Source: Paenibacillus sp. FSL R5-0623 (lineage in GTDB: Bacteria; Bacillota; Bacilli; Paenibacillales; Paenibacillaceae). From it: a DNA stretch of 64,000 bases. Location: positions 1,612,001 through 1,676,000 of the forward strand of contig NZ_CP150233.1 in assembly GCF_037974265.1 (NCBI RefSeq), given 5' to 3'. The notes under the pieces are model-generated. The model was not told the DNA's origin. It saw nothing but the letters and a program-made list of their open reading frames with translations, and did no database searches. Position numbers and translations under genes: made by a program. Shown here piece after piece: positions 44,959 through 51,947 of the stretch. Numbering within the stretch: the stretch's first letter is position 1; the number at the start of each line of letters is the position of its first letter.

Positions 44959-44962
44959 GTGC
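44923..44962 (+). repeat. 40-bp direct repeat, copy 1 (candidate attL)
   Basis: This exact 40-bp sequence, starting ATGCTGCCGCTGGGAG, contains the end of the radical SAM gene. It recurs in the same orientation at 62428-62467. The tyrosine recombinase starts 128 bases downstream. Confidence 0.9.
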
Positions 44963-44986
44963 TGCGACCATATTTCCGAAAGCATC

Positions 44987-45036
44987 GGAAGATCACTAGA
45001 TTCCCTTACGGGATGAAGATGATCTTCCTTTTTTAT
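44987..45036 (+). terminator. Intrinsic terminator after the radical SAM gene
   Basis: GGAAGATC (44987-44994) pairs with GATCTTCC (45021-45028), with a CCC/GGG inner stem, followed by a long T-rich run. Confidence 0.88.
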
Positions 45037-45089
45037 TTTTTTAATTTTATAGAACTCATAAATCCAATTAAGCTGAAGGGAGAGTTTTT

Positions 45090-46199
45090 ATGAAAGATAA
45101 AGCAGAAAACACCATCATTTTAACCAAAGGTTCTGATGATAAGTTGTATGTGCAAATTCCGTATAATACGGTGCATTTCCAGCGCATTCGTCAGGTAACA
45201 GGAAGAAGGTGGGAGCCTGACACGAAACGTTGGGTCATCCCCTATTCAGACACATCTCTTCAGGAGTTTACAAAGCACTTTGATGCGCGAGATGTAGAGA
45301 TTTCCCCGGAGCTGTGGGTGGAGAGTGATATATTGAGAAAATGGAAGTTACATGGAGAGAAAACACAATGGAGAAGAGATGAGTTGCAACAAGCTCTAAA
45401 ATTGAGAGGGTACAGTCGCAAAACGATGAAAGCATACTGTAATCAGATTGAACGATTTGTGACCAGTCTTCCTCAGATCGATACAGAAATTCGTGCATCT
45501 CATGTCCAGACATATTGTTTGAGATTGCTTGAGCGAGGAGTCTCCCATTCCAGTGTAAATCAGACGATTAGTGCGATCCGATTCTATTGTAAACATGTGT
45601 TACTTCATCCTGCCGAGTTTCAATATATACGTCCTAAAAAACAAAATAAGTTGCCCAATGTCATGTCCGAAAAAGAAGTCACCCAATTGCTGAAAGCTGT
45701 GACTAATCTCAAACACAAAACAATTCTTTATCTAACCTATTCGGCAGGGCTTCGTGTCGGCGAAGTCGTTCGTCTACGCTGTAGTGATCTGGACATTGAG
45801 CGTCAGACCATTATCGTAAGGCAGGGAAAAGGTCAAAAGGATCGAAGAACTCTTCTCTCCCATCTTGCTTGGGAGATTGTACAGAAGTACATCGCCGAAT
45901 ATAAAACCGATCGTTGGTTGTTTCCGGGACAGTCTTCAGATCGACATCTTACGGAGCGCAGTGTACAAAAGGTTTTTGAAGAAGCTAGACAAAGAGCGGG
46001 TATTGTAAAAAAATGCAGCATTCATGCTTTGCGGCACTCTTTCGCTACACATTTTCTGGAAAATGGAACAGACCTGCGCTATATTCAGGAGCTTCTTGGT
46101 CATACGAGTGCACAAACAACACAACGATATACGCATGTGAGCACGAAAAATATTCAGCGTATTCAGAGTCCACTGGATCGTATGGACATGGGAGATTGA
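45090..46199 (+). CDS. Tyrosine recombinase, candidate cassette integrase
   Basis: 369 residues. The catalytic set is complete: Arg222 (SAGLRVGEVVRL), Lys247 (RQGKGQKDRR), His312 and Arg315 (HALRHSFATH), His338 (LLGHTS) and Tyr347 (TTQRYTHVS). A SAM-like core-binding domain covers about 95-180. Residues 1-80 form an extra module (IPYNTVHFQRIRQVTGRRW, then RWVIPYSDTSLQEF) not found in XerC/XerD. Between Lys247 and His312 the chain is short and Xer-like, without the extra IntI patch of classical integron integrases. It is followed in the same direction by six cassettes with attC-like sites. Start ATG 45090 has AAGGGAGAG. It is the natural enzyme for these sites and, alternatively, for the 40-bp repeats. 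Confidence 0.9.
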   Translation: MKDKAENTIILTKGSDDKLYVQIPYNTVHFQRIRQVTGRRWEPDTKRWVIPYSDTSLQEFTKHFDARDVEISPELWVESDILRKWKLHGEKTQWRRDELQQALKLRGYSRKTMKAYCNQIERFVTSLPQIDTEIRASHVQTYCLRLLERGVSHSSVNQTISAIRFYCKHVLLHPAEFQYIRPKKQNKLPNVMSEKEVTQLLKAVTNLKHKTILYLTYSAGLRVGEVVRLRCSDLDIERQTIIVRQGKGQKDRRTLLSHLAWEIVQKYIAEYKTDRWLFPGQSSDRHLTERSVQKVFEEARQRAGIVKKCSIHALRHSFATHFLENGTDLRYIQELLGHTSAQTTQRYTHVSTKNIQRIQSPLDRMDMGD

Positions 46200-46326
46200 G
46201 TATCTCAAATCTCTCCCTTTTTCACCAAATTTTTCTTCGCATATATCGCCTCATAGGTTATCATATACGTAGTTCAGATATTACTTTGGAAGTGTGGTAT
46301 TTACGAAGTACATAAATTAGATGTTA
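46200..46326 (+). other. Candidate attI region
   Basis: This stretch separates the integrase stop from the first cassette. The cassette junction is placed at GTTATATGC (46323) because those bases and the ten after it are complementary to the end of cassette 1 (14 of 17). No convincing cassette promoter was found here; TTTACG and TATATG are too far apart for a normal promoter. Confidence 0.5.
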
Positions 46327-46370
46327 TATGCAGTGGGGGCAATGATTTTTTACAAATCAATGAAGAAAGG

Positions 46371-46916
46371 ATGAAAAATTTGAATATTTCTGAAGTGATT
46401 ATAAATCCTGTATTCAATCATTTATTTCTAACAATTGAACATCCTGAAGGGCAGTACCAGTACATAGGTGATGCTTTAGGTAGAGATTGCATGATAACCA
46501 GATTCAAAGATGGATGGATGCGAATGTATGATGGTGACGGTAGGCTCAATGAGGATTGGTATACATGGGGGGCTGATGTACTAGCTCCATTTGATGGAGT
46601 TGTGAAATCTATATTTATAAATCGAATAACTAATAATCCTGGGACTTTTACACCGGGAAGGGCGAGTTCTATAGTATTTGCAAGAGAAGATGGTGTTCTT
46701 GTTACTTATGCCCATGTAATGGATATAAGTGTAGAAGAAGGTGACATCATTACGACTGGTCAAGTAGTTGCGAAAGCTGGGAACAATGGATATTCCAGAA
46801 ATCCACATATTCATGTGGGTGCATGGATTGGTGATACTCCATTACAAATCCGATTTGACTTGCAGAGAATGGGAACACAGATGAAGGAATTTGGAGAAAG
46901 ACTTTATTTATGTTAA
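46371..46916 (+). CDS. Cassette 1: M23-like metallopeptidase-domain protein
   Basis: 181 residues, no signal peptide. The LytM fold is visible as WYTWGADVLAPFDGVVKSI, FAREDGVLVTYAHVMDISVEEGDIITTGQVVAKAGNNGY and the HxH motif NPHIHVGAW. The first zinc ligand of the family (His in HxGxD) is replaced: the sequence is TWGAD, so activity is doubtful or different. The start is unsure: ATG 46371 touches the AAAGG site, while TTG 46380 has better spacing. It fills the first cassette and is nearest the integrase, so most exposed to any promoter there. Confidence 0.75.
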   Translation: MKNLNISEVIINPVFNHLFLTIEHPEGQYQYIGDALGRDCMITRFKDGWMRMYDGDGRLNEDWYTWGADVLAPFDGVVKSIFINRITNNPGTFTPGRASSIVFAREDGVLVTYAHVMDISVEEGDIITTGQVVAKAGNNGYSRNPHIHVGAWIGDTPLQIRFDLQRMGTQMKEFGERLYLC

Positions 46917-46940
46917 CTCAAAGATGGCCCCAACAGTATA

Positions 46941-47097
46941 TAACAACGTATTCACGCATCATGGCATCCGCCCCTCGGTCCGACAGAGGAATTTTGGGGA
47001 AGTGATGGCAGCCGGACAACCCTGCACTGGCTAAGTCCGTCGGACCCGCGCGCTTACGCGCTTAAGCCAGTGAGGGTTCATGAATACAGGAACGTTA
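46941..47097 (+). other. attC-like recombination site 1
   Basis: TAAC-AACG-TATTCACG opens the site and CATGAATACAGGAACGTTA closes it, giving paired L boxes (TATTCA/TGAATA) and R boxes (TAAC/GTTA). Between them is a large hairpin built on AACCCTGCACTGGCT with AGCCAGTGAGGGTT. Length 157 bp. Confidence 0.85.
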
Positions 47098-47142
47098 TCG
47101 GAAATACCACTAAAGAAGTTTTATAGAAAGGAACGAAATTAT

Positions 47143-47649
47143 ATGACAATAATTCAAGAAGCTAAAATACAATCAAAAGTGATTTTTTCAAAAGACAAAA
47201 GGCACAGATACTTGCTTGAGAGAGTTTGGGACAATGAGAAGAAAAAAGCGACTGTGATTATGATTAATCCGAGCTTTGCAGATGAATTAAAAACGGATGT
47301 GAGTGTTTGTAAATTGATGAATTTTCTAATAGATAATGATTTTGGGACACTTAGGATAGTAAACTTATATGCATTTATTTCAACAGACCCTTCTGCTTTA
47401 TCGAACAATTCAGAGGCCGTAGGTGAATTAAATGATCAATATATTGAAAGTTCTATAGCAGATACTGACTTGATCATTATTGGTTGGGGAATTGAAAAAT
47501 CAAAATACACCAAAAGAAAAGCATACATAAGGAATCTATTAAAGAAAACTAATATAGAAATTAAAGGATTCATTGATAATGAAGAGCGTATAGGGAGACA
47601 TCCAAGTAGGATAAACCAATTTATATTGAGTGATTATCCTCTGGAGTAA
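47143..47649 (+). CDS. Cassette 2: DUF1643 protein
   Basis: 168 residues. ATVIMINPSFADELKTDVSVCKLMNFLI, then RIVNLYAF and LIIIGWG, mark DUF1643, a soluble family of unknown function that is common on mobile DNA. ATG 47143 follows AAAGGAA at nine bases. The frame is open back through the attC-like site to an ATG at 47080 whose first codons read MNTGTLSEIP, so an N-terminally extended form is possible. Strongly AT-rich compared with chromosome genes on either side. Confidence 0.8.
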   Translation: MTIIQEAKIQSKVIFSKDKRHRYLLERVWDNEKKKATVIMINPSFADELKTDVSVCKLMNFLIDNDFGTLRIVNLYAFISTDPSALSNNSEAVGELNDQYIESSIADTDLIIIGWGIEKSKYTKRKAYIRNLLKKTNIEIKGFIDNEERIGRHPSRINQFILSDYPLE

Positions 47650-47661
47650 TGGTACTACCCA

Positions 47662-47769
47662 TAACATAATATTCAAGCAGCGGCTCAATGGAGCCTTGGT
47701 CTGCGGGAAGAATTTCGGAGAGGGATTTCAGCAGCAACCCCGTTGGGGTTCATGAATACAGGAACGTTA
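47662..47769 (+). other. attC-like recombination site 2
   Basis: TAAC-ATAA-TATTCAAG opens and CATGAATACAGGAACGTTA closes the site. Inner hairpins GGCTC/GAGCC and AACCCC/GGGGTT are visible. Length 108 bp. Confidence 0.85.
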
Positions 47770-47808
47770 AGTGAAATTCCTGAAAATTAGAAAGGAAGTA
47801 GTAGAAAT

Positions 47809-48503
47809 ATGCAAACCCAATTATATTTTTGGAATCCTTCTAGATACAAAAATGAATTGAAGATTGTATTAGATTATTTCAATAAAACAAAAACTTATTT
47901 TGAGAATATTGAAAAAGAAGCAAAAGAGTATGGTAACAATTTGTATAGTAATTATAGAGGTAATGAAGATACTGATTATTCTGCAGTAGCTGAATGGGCA
48001 GAAGAAGAAAGTGTAGAGATGTATCAGAATTTGTTAAGGATGAAATCTAACCACCTTCTTATGACTATTTCACTTCTGTATCATACTTGGGAACAGCAAT
48101 TAATAAAATTTACTATTTCTGAACTGAGTCATGATATTCATTTTCCAAAGAAAGCTTTGCATTTTGGTCATGTACAATCAATTTTTCAATTACATAGAGT
48201 TAGTATTTCGAGGCATGGGGAAAAATTCGAGAACTCAAACAATTAACAAATACAATTAAACATGGTGATGGGGAATCGGCTGATAAGTTGAGAAAACTAA
48301 GACCCGATTTTTTTCAAAGTGAATTTTTTAATGATAGTGATACTTTAGAAATATTGGGATCAGTGTTGTTGGAGGGATATATACTTAGAGTAAATGAAAA
48401 TGATTTAATAGAATATGTTAATGCAACCATATCATTCTGGGATGAAATGCCTGAGAGAGCTTACGCAGATATAGATTTAGTATTAGAAGCATTAAATAAA
48501 TAG
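47809..48503 (+). pseudogene. Cassette 3: hypothetical protein gene with a poly-A frameshift
   Basis: The first frame (MQTQLYFWNPSRYKNELKIVLDYFNK...) is open to 48246, but homology-like continuity (IRELKQLTNTIKHGDGESADKLRKLRPDFFQ) carries on in the next frame to 48503. The switch lies at the GGGGAAAAATTCG tract near 48220-48228; one more A would restore a single frame of about 230 codons. The protein would be helical and soluble; I do not recognise it. It is decay, phase variation or a sequencing error. ATG 47809 has AAAGGAAG upstream. Confidence 0.7.
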
Positions 48504-48539
48504 GATTCTTAAGTTATTCTTCGATGGAAGGACTTCACG

Positions 48540-48649
48540 TAACATAATATTCAAGCAGCGACTCCTTTGGAGCCTTGATCCGCTGGAGGGATTCCGGAGA
48601 GGGATTTTAGCAGATAACCCCTTTGGGGTTCATGAATACAGGAACGTTA
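48540..48649 (+). other. attC-like recombination site 3
   Basis: TAAC-ATAA-TATTCAAG opens and CATGAATACAGGAACGTTA closes the site. Much of it is close to site 2 (AAGCAGCG, GGAGCCTTG, CAGATAACCCC), which suggests a recent common origin. Length 110 bp. Confidence 0.85.
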
Positions 48650-48679
48650 TGCGAAACCAAATAAGATTTTAAAGAATGG

Positions 48680-49144
48680 GTGATTAAATTGAATAATATT
48701 GAGCTAGAAAGCTGGATCGGTACATATAAAATTATGGATAGAACTTTAGAAGGTTTTTGGGTAGCATTCAATAATTACTTGAAAGAATGCCCAGAAGAAG
48801 TCAGTTTGTTTTTTGATGAATTGAATTTGGAAGATATTAAGCCTTCAATAGATACAATAGAGTATAAAACTATTTTTCATCCTGATTATCAGATCGCAGA
48901 CAGTTACTATTCTCAGAGGGTTATATCTACGTTAGACATTTACTACAAAAATAATAGAATAGGTTATTATAGTATGTTTTTTTATACCGATGGAGAATGC
49001 TTTGACGATAGCCTAGTTACAGAATGGACAGGCTGGTATATAACATTGAAACTAGAAGCATTAATTGACCTTCAACAAGAAATTAAAAATGAATTGGCAA
49101 AAAACAAGATAAAAGAAGATGAAATCGAAAAAATCATAACTTAA
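48680..49144 (+). CDS. Cassette 4: hypothetical protein
   Basis: 154 residues, acidic and soluble. It begins LNNIELESWIGTYKIMDRTLEGFWVAF, has a beta-rich middle (STLDIYYKNNRIGYYSMFFYTDGECFDDS) and a charged C-terminal helix. The pattern is of small immunity-like or scaffold proteins, but no family is recognised. The start is GTG 48680 or TTG 48689; GGTGAT upstream of the TTG could act as its ribosome site. It fills one cassette. Confidence 0.65.
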   Translation: MIKLNNIELESWIGTYKIMDRTLEGFWVAFNNYLKECPEEVSLFFDELNLEDIKPSIDTIEYKTIFHPDYQIADSYYSQRVISTLDIYYKNNRIGYYSMFFYTDGECFDDSLVTEWTGWYITLKLEALIDLQQEIKNELAKNKIKEDEIEKIIT

Positions 49145-49225
49145 TAGATAAACAAATTTCTAAAATCAAATCTCAAATCCATAACTAATTGTAGGTGGAT
49201 AGTTCGAAGAAGATGTGGCATCACA

Positions 49226-49315
49226 TAACATAATATTCACGCTGCGGACAATAGTCCTTGGTCCGGCATTCGCCGGACACTCAGCATGTACTGAGTCGTG
49301 AACACAGGAACGGTA
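49226..49315 (+). other. attC-like recombination site 4
   Basis: TAAC-ATAA-TATTCACG opens the site. The closing arm is CGTGAACACAGGAACGGTA, so the R box reads GGTA instead of GTTA and may be impaired. The inner hairpin is GTCCGG/CCGGAC. This is the shortest site, 90 bp. Confidence 0.82.
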
Positions 49316-49374
49316 TAGGAAATCAGCGTTAGAGCATAAAGACGAAAATTCTTTAGTAAGAGCAGGTGAAGACT

Positions 49375-49953
49375 TTGAACATCGATTTTATTATTCTCCA
49401 CGGTTCGCCTGGGAATGGAAAGACAACATTGTGCCAGAGATTACATGAACATTTTAGGACTCCATATTTTGAGTTTGGTTGGATTCCAGAATTTCGCTCT
49501 CTAGCACCTTCAGTTCAGATCACTCAAAAAGAAGAAGAACAATTAGCATTTGAGAATTTGATGTTAGTCGTAAAAAACTATAGTCGTCATGGGTTTAAGC
49601 ATATTATTATTACAGATCTTAATGATATTAGAATGTTGGATATTCCTAAAGAATTTGAAGGATATAACTATACTATTTTGACACTTTGTAGTGAACAAGA
49701 TGAAGTGATTAAATATAGAATTCTAAATAGAGATAACGGGAATAGTTATACTGATTGGGAAACGTCTATAAAAATGAACTCCCTCATTAGGGGAAGGAAC
49801 AAACTTCCGAATGAATATCGAATAATAAATTCAAGTAGTGATGTAGAAACTACATTTCAAGAAATATTGAAAGTGTTGGAAAACCATATGCCATCAAGAA
49901 CTAATAAGATTGATGTGAGAGAAGATGATTTTTATAGCTATATTAACAATTGA
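49375..49953 (+). CDS. Cassette 5: P-loop kinase-like ATPase
   Basis: 192 residues. The Walker A motif is HGSPGNGKTTLCQRL near the N-terminus. The chain continues with IIITDLNDIRML (Walker B-like) and a lid region with arginines (KYRILNRDNG, LIRGRNKLPNEY). It resembles AAA_33-type small-molecule or nucleic-acid kinases. TTG 49375 has AGGTG at six bases; a GTG start nine bases upstream is also in frame. No partner is visible in the cassette. Substrate unknown. Confidence 0.75.
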   Translation: MNIDFIILHGSPGNGKTTLCQRLHEHFRTPYFEFGWIPEFRSLAPSVQITQKEEEQLAFENLMLVVKNYSRHGFKHIIITDLNDIRMLDIPKEFEGYNYTILTLCSEQDEVIKYRILNRDNGNSYTDWETSIKMNSLIRGRNKLPNEYRIINSSSDVETTFQEILKVLENHMPSRTNKIDVREDDFYSYINN

Positions 49954-49993
49954 ATGAATCTGTGGGTGAATTAATCAAGACGCTGACATCCTA

Positions 49994-50158
49994 TAACAAT
50001 ATATTCACGTATCGGGCATATGCCCTCGGTCCGGCAGAAGTTAGAAGTGGATTCGAAGGGGCATTTCAGTTTCGAGGAAGCATAGACAGCCAGACATATC
50101 GATCCCCTAAGATAGGAGCTATCTAGGGGAGGAGGACGTCGTGAATATAGGAACGTTA
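49994..50158 (+). other. attC-like recombination site 5
   Basis: TAAC-AATA-TATTCACG opens and CGTGAATATAGGAACGTTA closes the site. The inner hairpin is ATCCCCTA/TAGGGGA near the right arm. CCTCGGTCCGGCAGAAG, shared with site 6, lies near the left arm. Length 165 bp. Confidence 0.85.
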
Positions 50159-50213
50159 GCTGAAATTAATGAAGAAACGTTATAACCATTACTAACTTCC
50201 AGAAAGGATAAAC

Positions 50214-50768
50214 ATGTATAAGTTAATAACTTTATTGATTTTAGTAGTTCTGTTGGGCTGTTCGGATAATACGCGAAGGAGCTCCGAACAAAATGATGTA
50301 ATAAATGATCGTACTTTGAATGAGGAGCTTAATGAAATGTATTCCTATAAAGCTATTACTGAAGAAGATGAAACATTAGGATCCTCAAAATTTCTGGATA
50401 CAGGCATTATTGCGGGTGAAGAAAGTGCGAAGTTTAGAGGATCGCTTCTTACTTTGTTTGGTGAACCGTTATATAAGTCAGATAATGCTGAAGATGCTTA
50501 CTATTATTTAATAGAAGTAAGCGATGATACGAGTAAGTGGTACTTTGCTGTTTATGAAGGTCCTTCAGGACCTGCAATTGGTTATGATGAAAAGGAAAAT
50601 CAAACAAACGCAAGGGAAGCCTCCAAAGCTTTGCTAGAGAAAATTAAAGGAACCACACCTGCTGATTTTAATGAAGTCATATATTACGAAGACTTTGACT
50701 CGAAAATTACATATGGATGTAAGAATGGAGAATGTTTTTATAAGGAGGAAAACGAAGAAGGTCGTTAG
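50214..50768 (+). CDS. Cassette 6: lipoprotein
   Basis: 184 residues. A short signal peptide with lipobox (LITLLILVVLLGC) predicts lipid anchoring outside the membrane. The rest is acidic and soluble, with SAKFRGSLLTLFGEPLYKSDNAEDAYYYLIEV and KWYFAVYEGPSGPAIGY. No family is recognised. Start ATG 50214 follows AAAGGA. It is the last complete cassette of the array. Confidence 0.75.
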   Translation: MYKLITLLILVVLLGCSDNTRRSSEQNDVINDRTLNEELNEMYSYKAITEEDETLGSSKFLDTGIIAGEESAKFRGSLLTLFGEPLYKSDNAEDAYYYLIEVSDDTSKWYFAVYEGPSGPAIGYDEKENQTNAREASKALLEKIKGTTPADFNEVIYYEDFDSKITYGCKNGECFYKEENEEGR

Positions 50769-50807
50769 AACTCGAAGGCATATTTCATGGGAGTCATTAA
50801 CTCCAGC

Positions 50808-50990
50808 TAACATAATATTCACGCTTCGGGCCATTCGGCCCTCGTTCCGGCAGAAGATAAATGAGGAATCGAAGAAGAAATTGGCAGCAGCAGAAAAGCG
50901 AAATCAGTCGGACACATCCGCACCAGCTAACCGCATCGCGGCCGCCTTTCGGGCTTAAGGTAGTGAGACGTCATGAATACAGGAATGTTA
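50808..50990 (+). other. attC-like recombination site 6
   Basis: TAAC-ATAA-TATTCACG opens and CATGAATACAGGAATGTTA closes the site, the longest of the six at 183 bp. GGGCC/GGCCC and CCGCATCGCGG inner stems are visible. Confidence 0.85.
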
Positions 50991-51023
50991 GGTGAAATTC
51001 CAGTGAGAGTTATAGGCATGAGA

Positions 51024-51032
51024 TGGTATAAT
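51024..51032 (+). promoter_or_regulatory. Extended -10 promoter
   Basis: TGGTATAAT is an extended -10 (TGnTATAAT) about 30 bases before the 51062 gene. No good -35 is seen. It gives the genes after the last cassette site their own promoter. Confidence 0.5.
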
Positions 51033-51061
51033 ATAACCATCAAATTAGAGGAGGGACAATG

Positions 51062-51304
51062 ATGAAATGGCAAGAAGTTCAACAAATCTTTCCGAATCAA
51101 TTCGTCAAATTCGAAGTTCTTCATTCTGAAGAAACCGACAATCAAGAGATCATTGATGATGTGGCTGTGATTGGCCCGATCAGTGATGAAGAAGCGACTC
51201 GTGAATTATTGAACAGTAGAGACAAGACTTTGGTTTATCATACTTCCAAAGATCAAATCGTTGTGAAAGTACGGAAAAATATAGGATTAAGGAGAAATCT
51301 TTAA
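51062..51304 (+). CDS. Hypothetical small protein
   Basis: 80 residues, acidic, beginning KWQEVQQIFPNQFVKFEVLHSE and with VAVIGPISDEEATRELLNS. It resembles the small proteins often found just ahead of retropepsin-like proteases in Bacillota, but I have no name for it. GAGGAGG lies six bases before ATG 51062. Its stop touches the start of the protease gene, so the two are one operon. Confidence 0.75.
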   Translation: MKWQEVQQIFPNQFVKFEVLHSEETDNQEIIDDVAVIGPISDEEATRELLNSRDKTLVYHTSKDQIVVKVRKNIGLRRNL

Positions 51305-51682
51305 ATGAATATTGAATATAGAGACGGACTGTTATTTACGGAAATAACAGTCCATTTTAATAAGCAAAAGAAAGTGATATCGAACATTGTGATCGATACA
51401 GGAGCCAGTCACAGCTTGATTTCACAGGATGAAGTAGATGAGATTGGGATACAAGTGAGTATGGACGATGAAATCATAACCAGCTACGGGATTGGAGGTA
51501 AAGAGCATTCCTTCAGTAAGCGAATCGAGGAAATACAGGTAGGGGATTTTATTTTAAAGGATGTATACATAGATTTTACTTCATTTAAATATCACAACAT
51601 TAACGGACTTTTGGGACTCGATATACTGACGGAAGGAGAATTTGCTATTGATCTAAAGGAATTTAAATTACTTCGTTCATAA
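51305..51682 (+). CDS. Retropepsin-like aspartic protease
   Basis: 125 residues. The catalytic motif is IDTGASHSLIS near residue 31, and the hydrophobic-hydrophobic-glycine block is INGLLGLDIL near residue 100, typical of single-domain retropepsin-like proteases that work as homodimers. There is no signal or membrane segment. The start directly follows the stop of the upstream gene, with AAGGAG inside it. Substrate unknown. It lies after the last attC-like site in the position of a seventh cassette, but no closing site is visible. Confidence 0.85.
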   Translation: MNIEYRDGLLFTEITVHFNKQKKVISNIVIDTGASHSLISQDEVDEIGIQVSMDDEIITSYGIGGKEHSFSKRIEEIQVGDFILKDVYIDFTSFKYHNINGLLGLDILTEGEFAIDLKEFKLLRS

Positions 51683-51905
51683 GAGATAAAAGACGTATTG
51701 AATCTGAATCTATGAGAACGTTTACACTAGAAAGGAAGCCTGTACAATCATCAAGCCTCTAGGAGGCATTCGACCTTCTTCAAGGAAATTCACCACCATC
51801 ATATCCACAAGATAAACGGGAATGAGCTGTAGACTAAGGGCCTTTTATTCCGTGCTACAGAAGTTCGTCGGTATTCTCAGTAACTTTGCGAATTACTTCT
51901 TGTGT

Positions 51906-51922
51906 AATATACTTAGTATATT
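51906..51922. promoter_or_regulatory. Palindromic operator, copy 1
   Basis: AATATACTTAGTATATT is a near-perfect 17-bp palindrome 25 bases upstream of the regulator gene. The same core appears at 53420-53436 before the sugar transporter genes. Confidence 0.65.
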
Positions 51923-51947
51923 AATATTATGATGTCAGGGTGGTTTT

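Noticed and set aside
46941..50990. The repeated sites could be read as a CRISPR-like or retron-like array.
   Set aside because: Spacing is irregular (about 0.6-0.9 kb), each interval holds a gene, and only the arms are conserved. There is no cas gene or reverse transcriptase. Cassette ends co-vary, which fits recombination sites.
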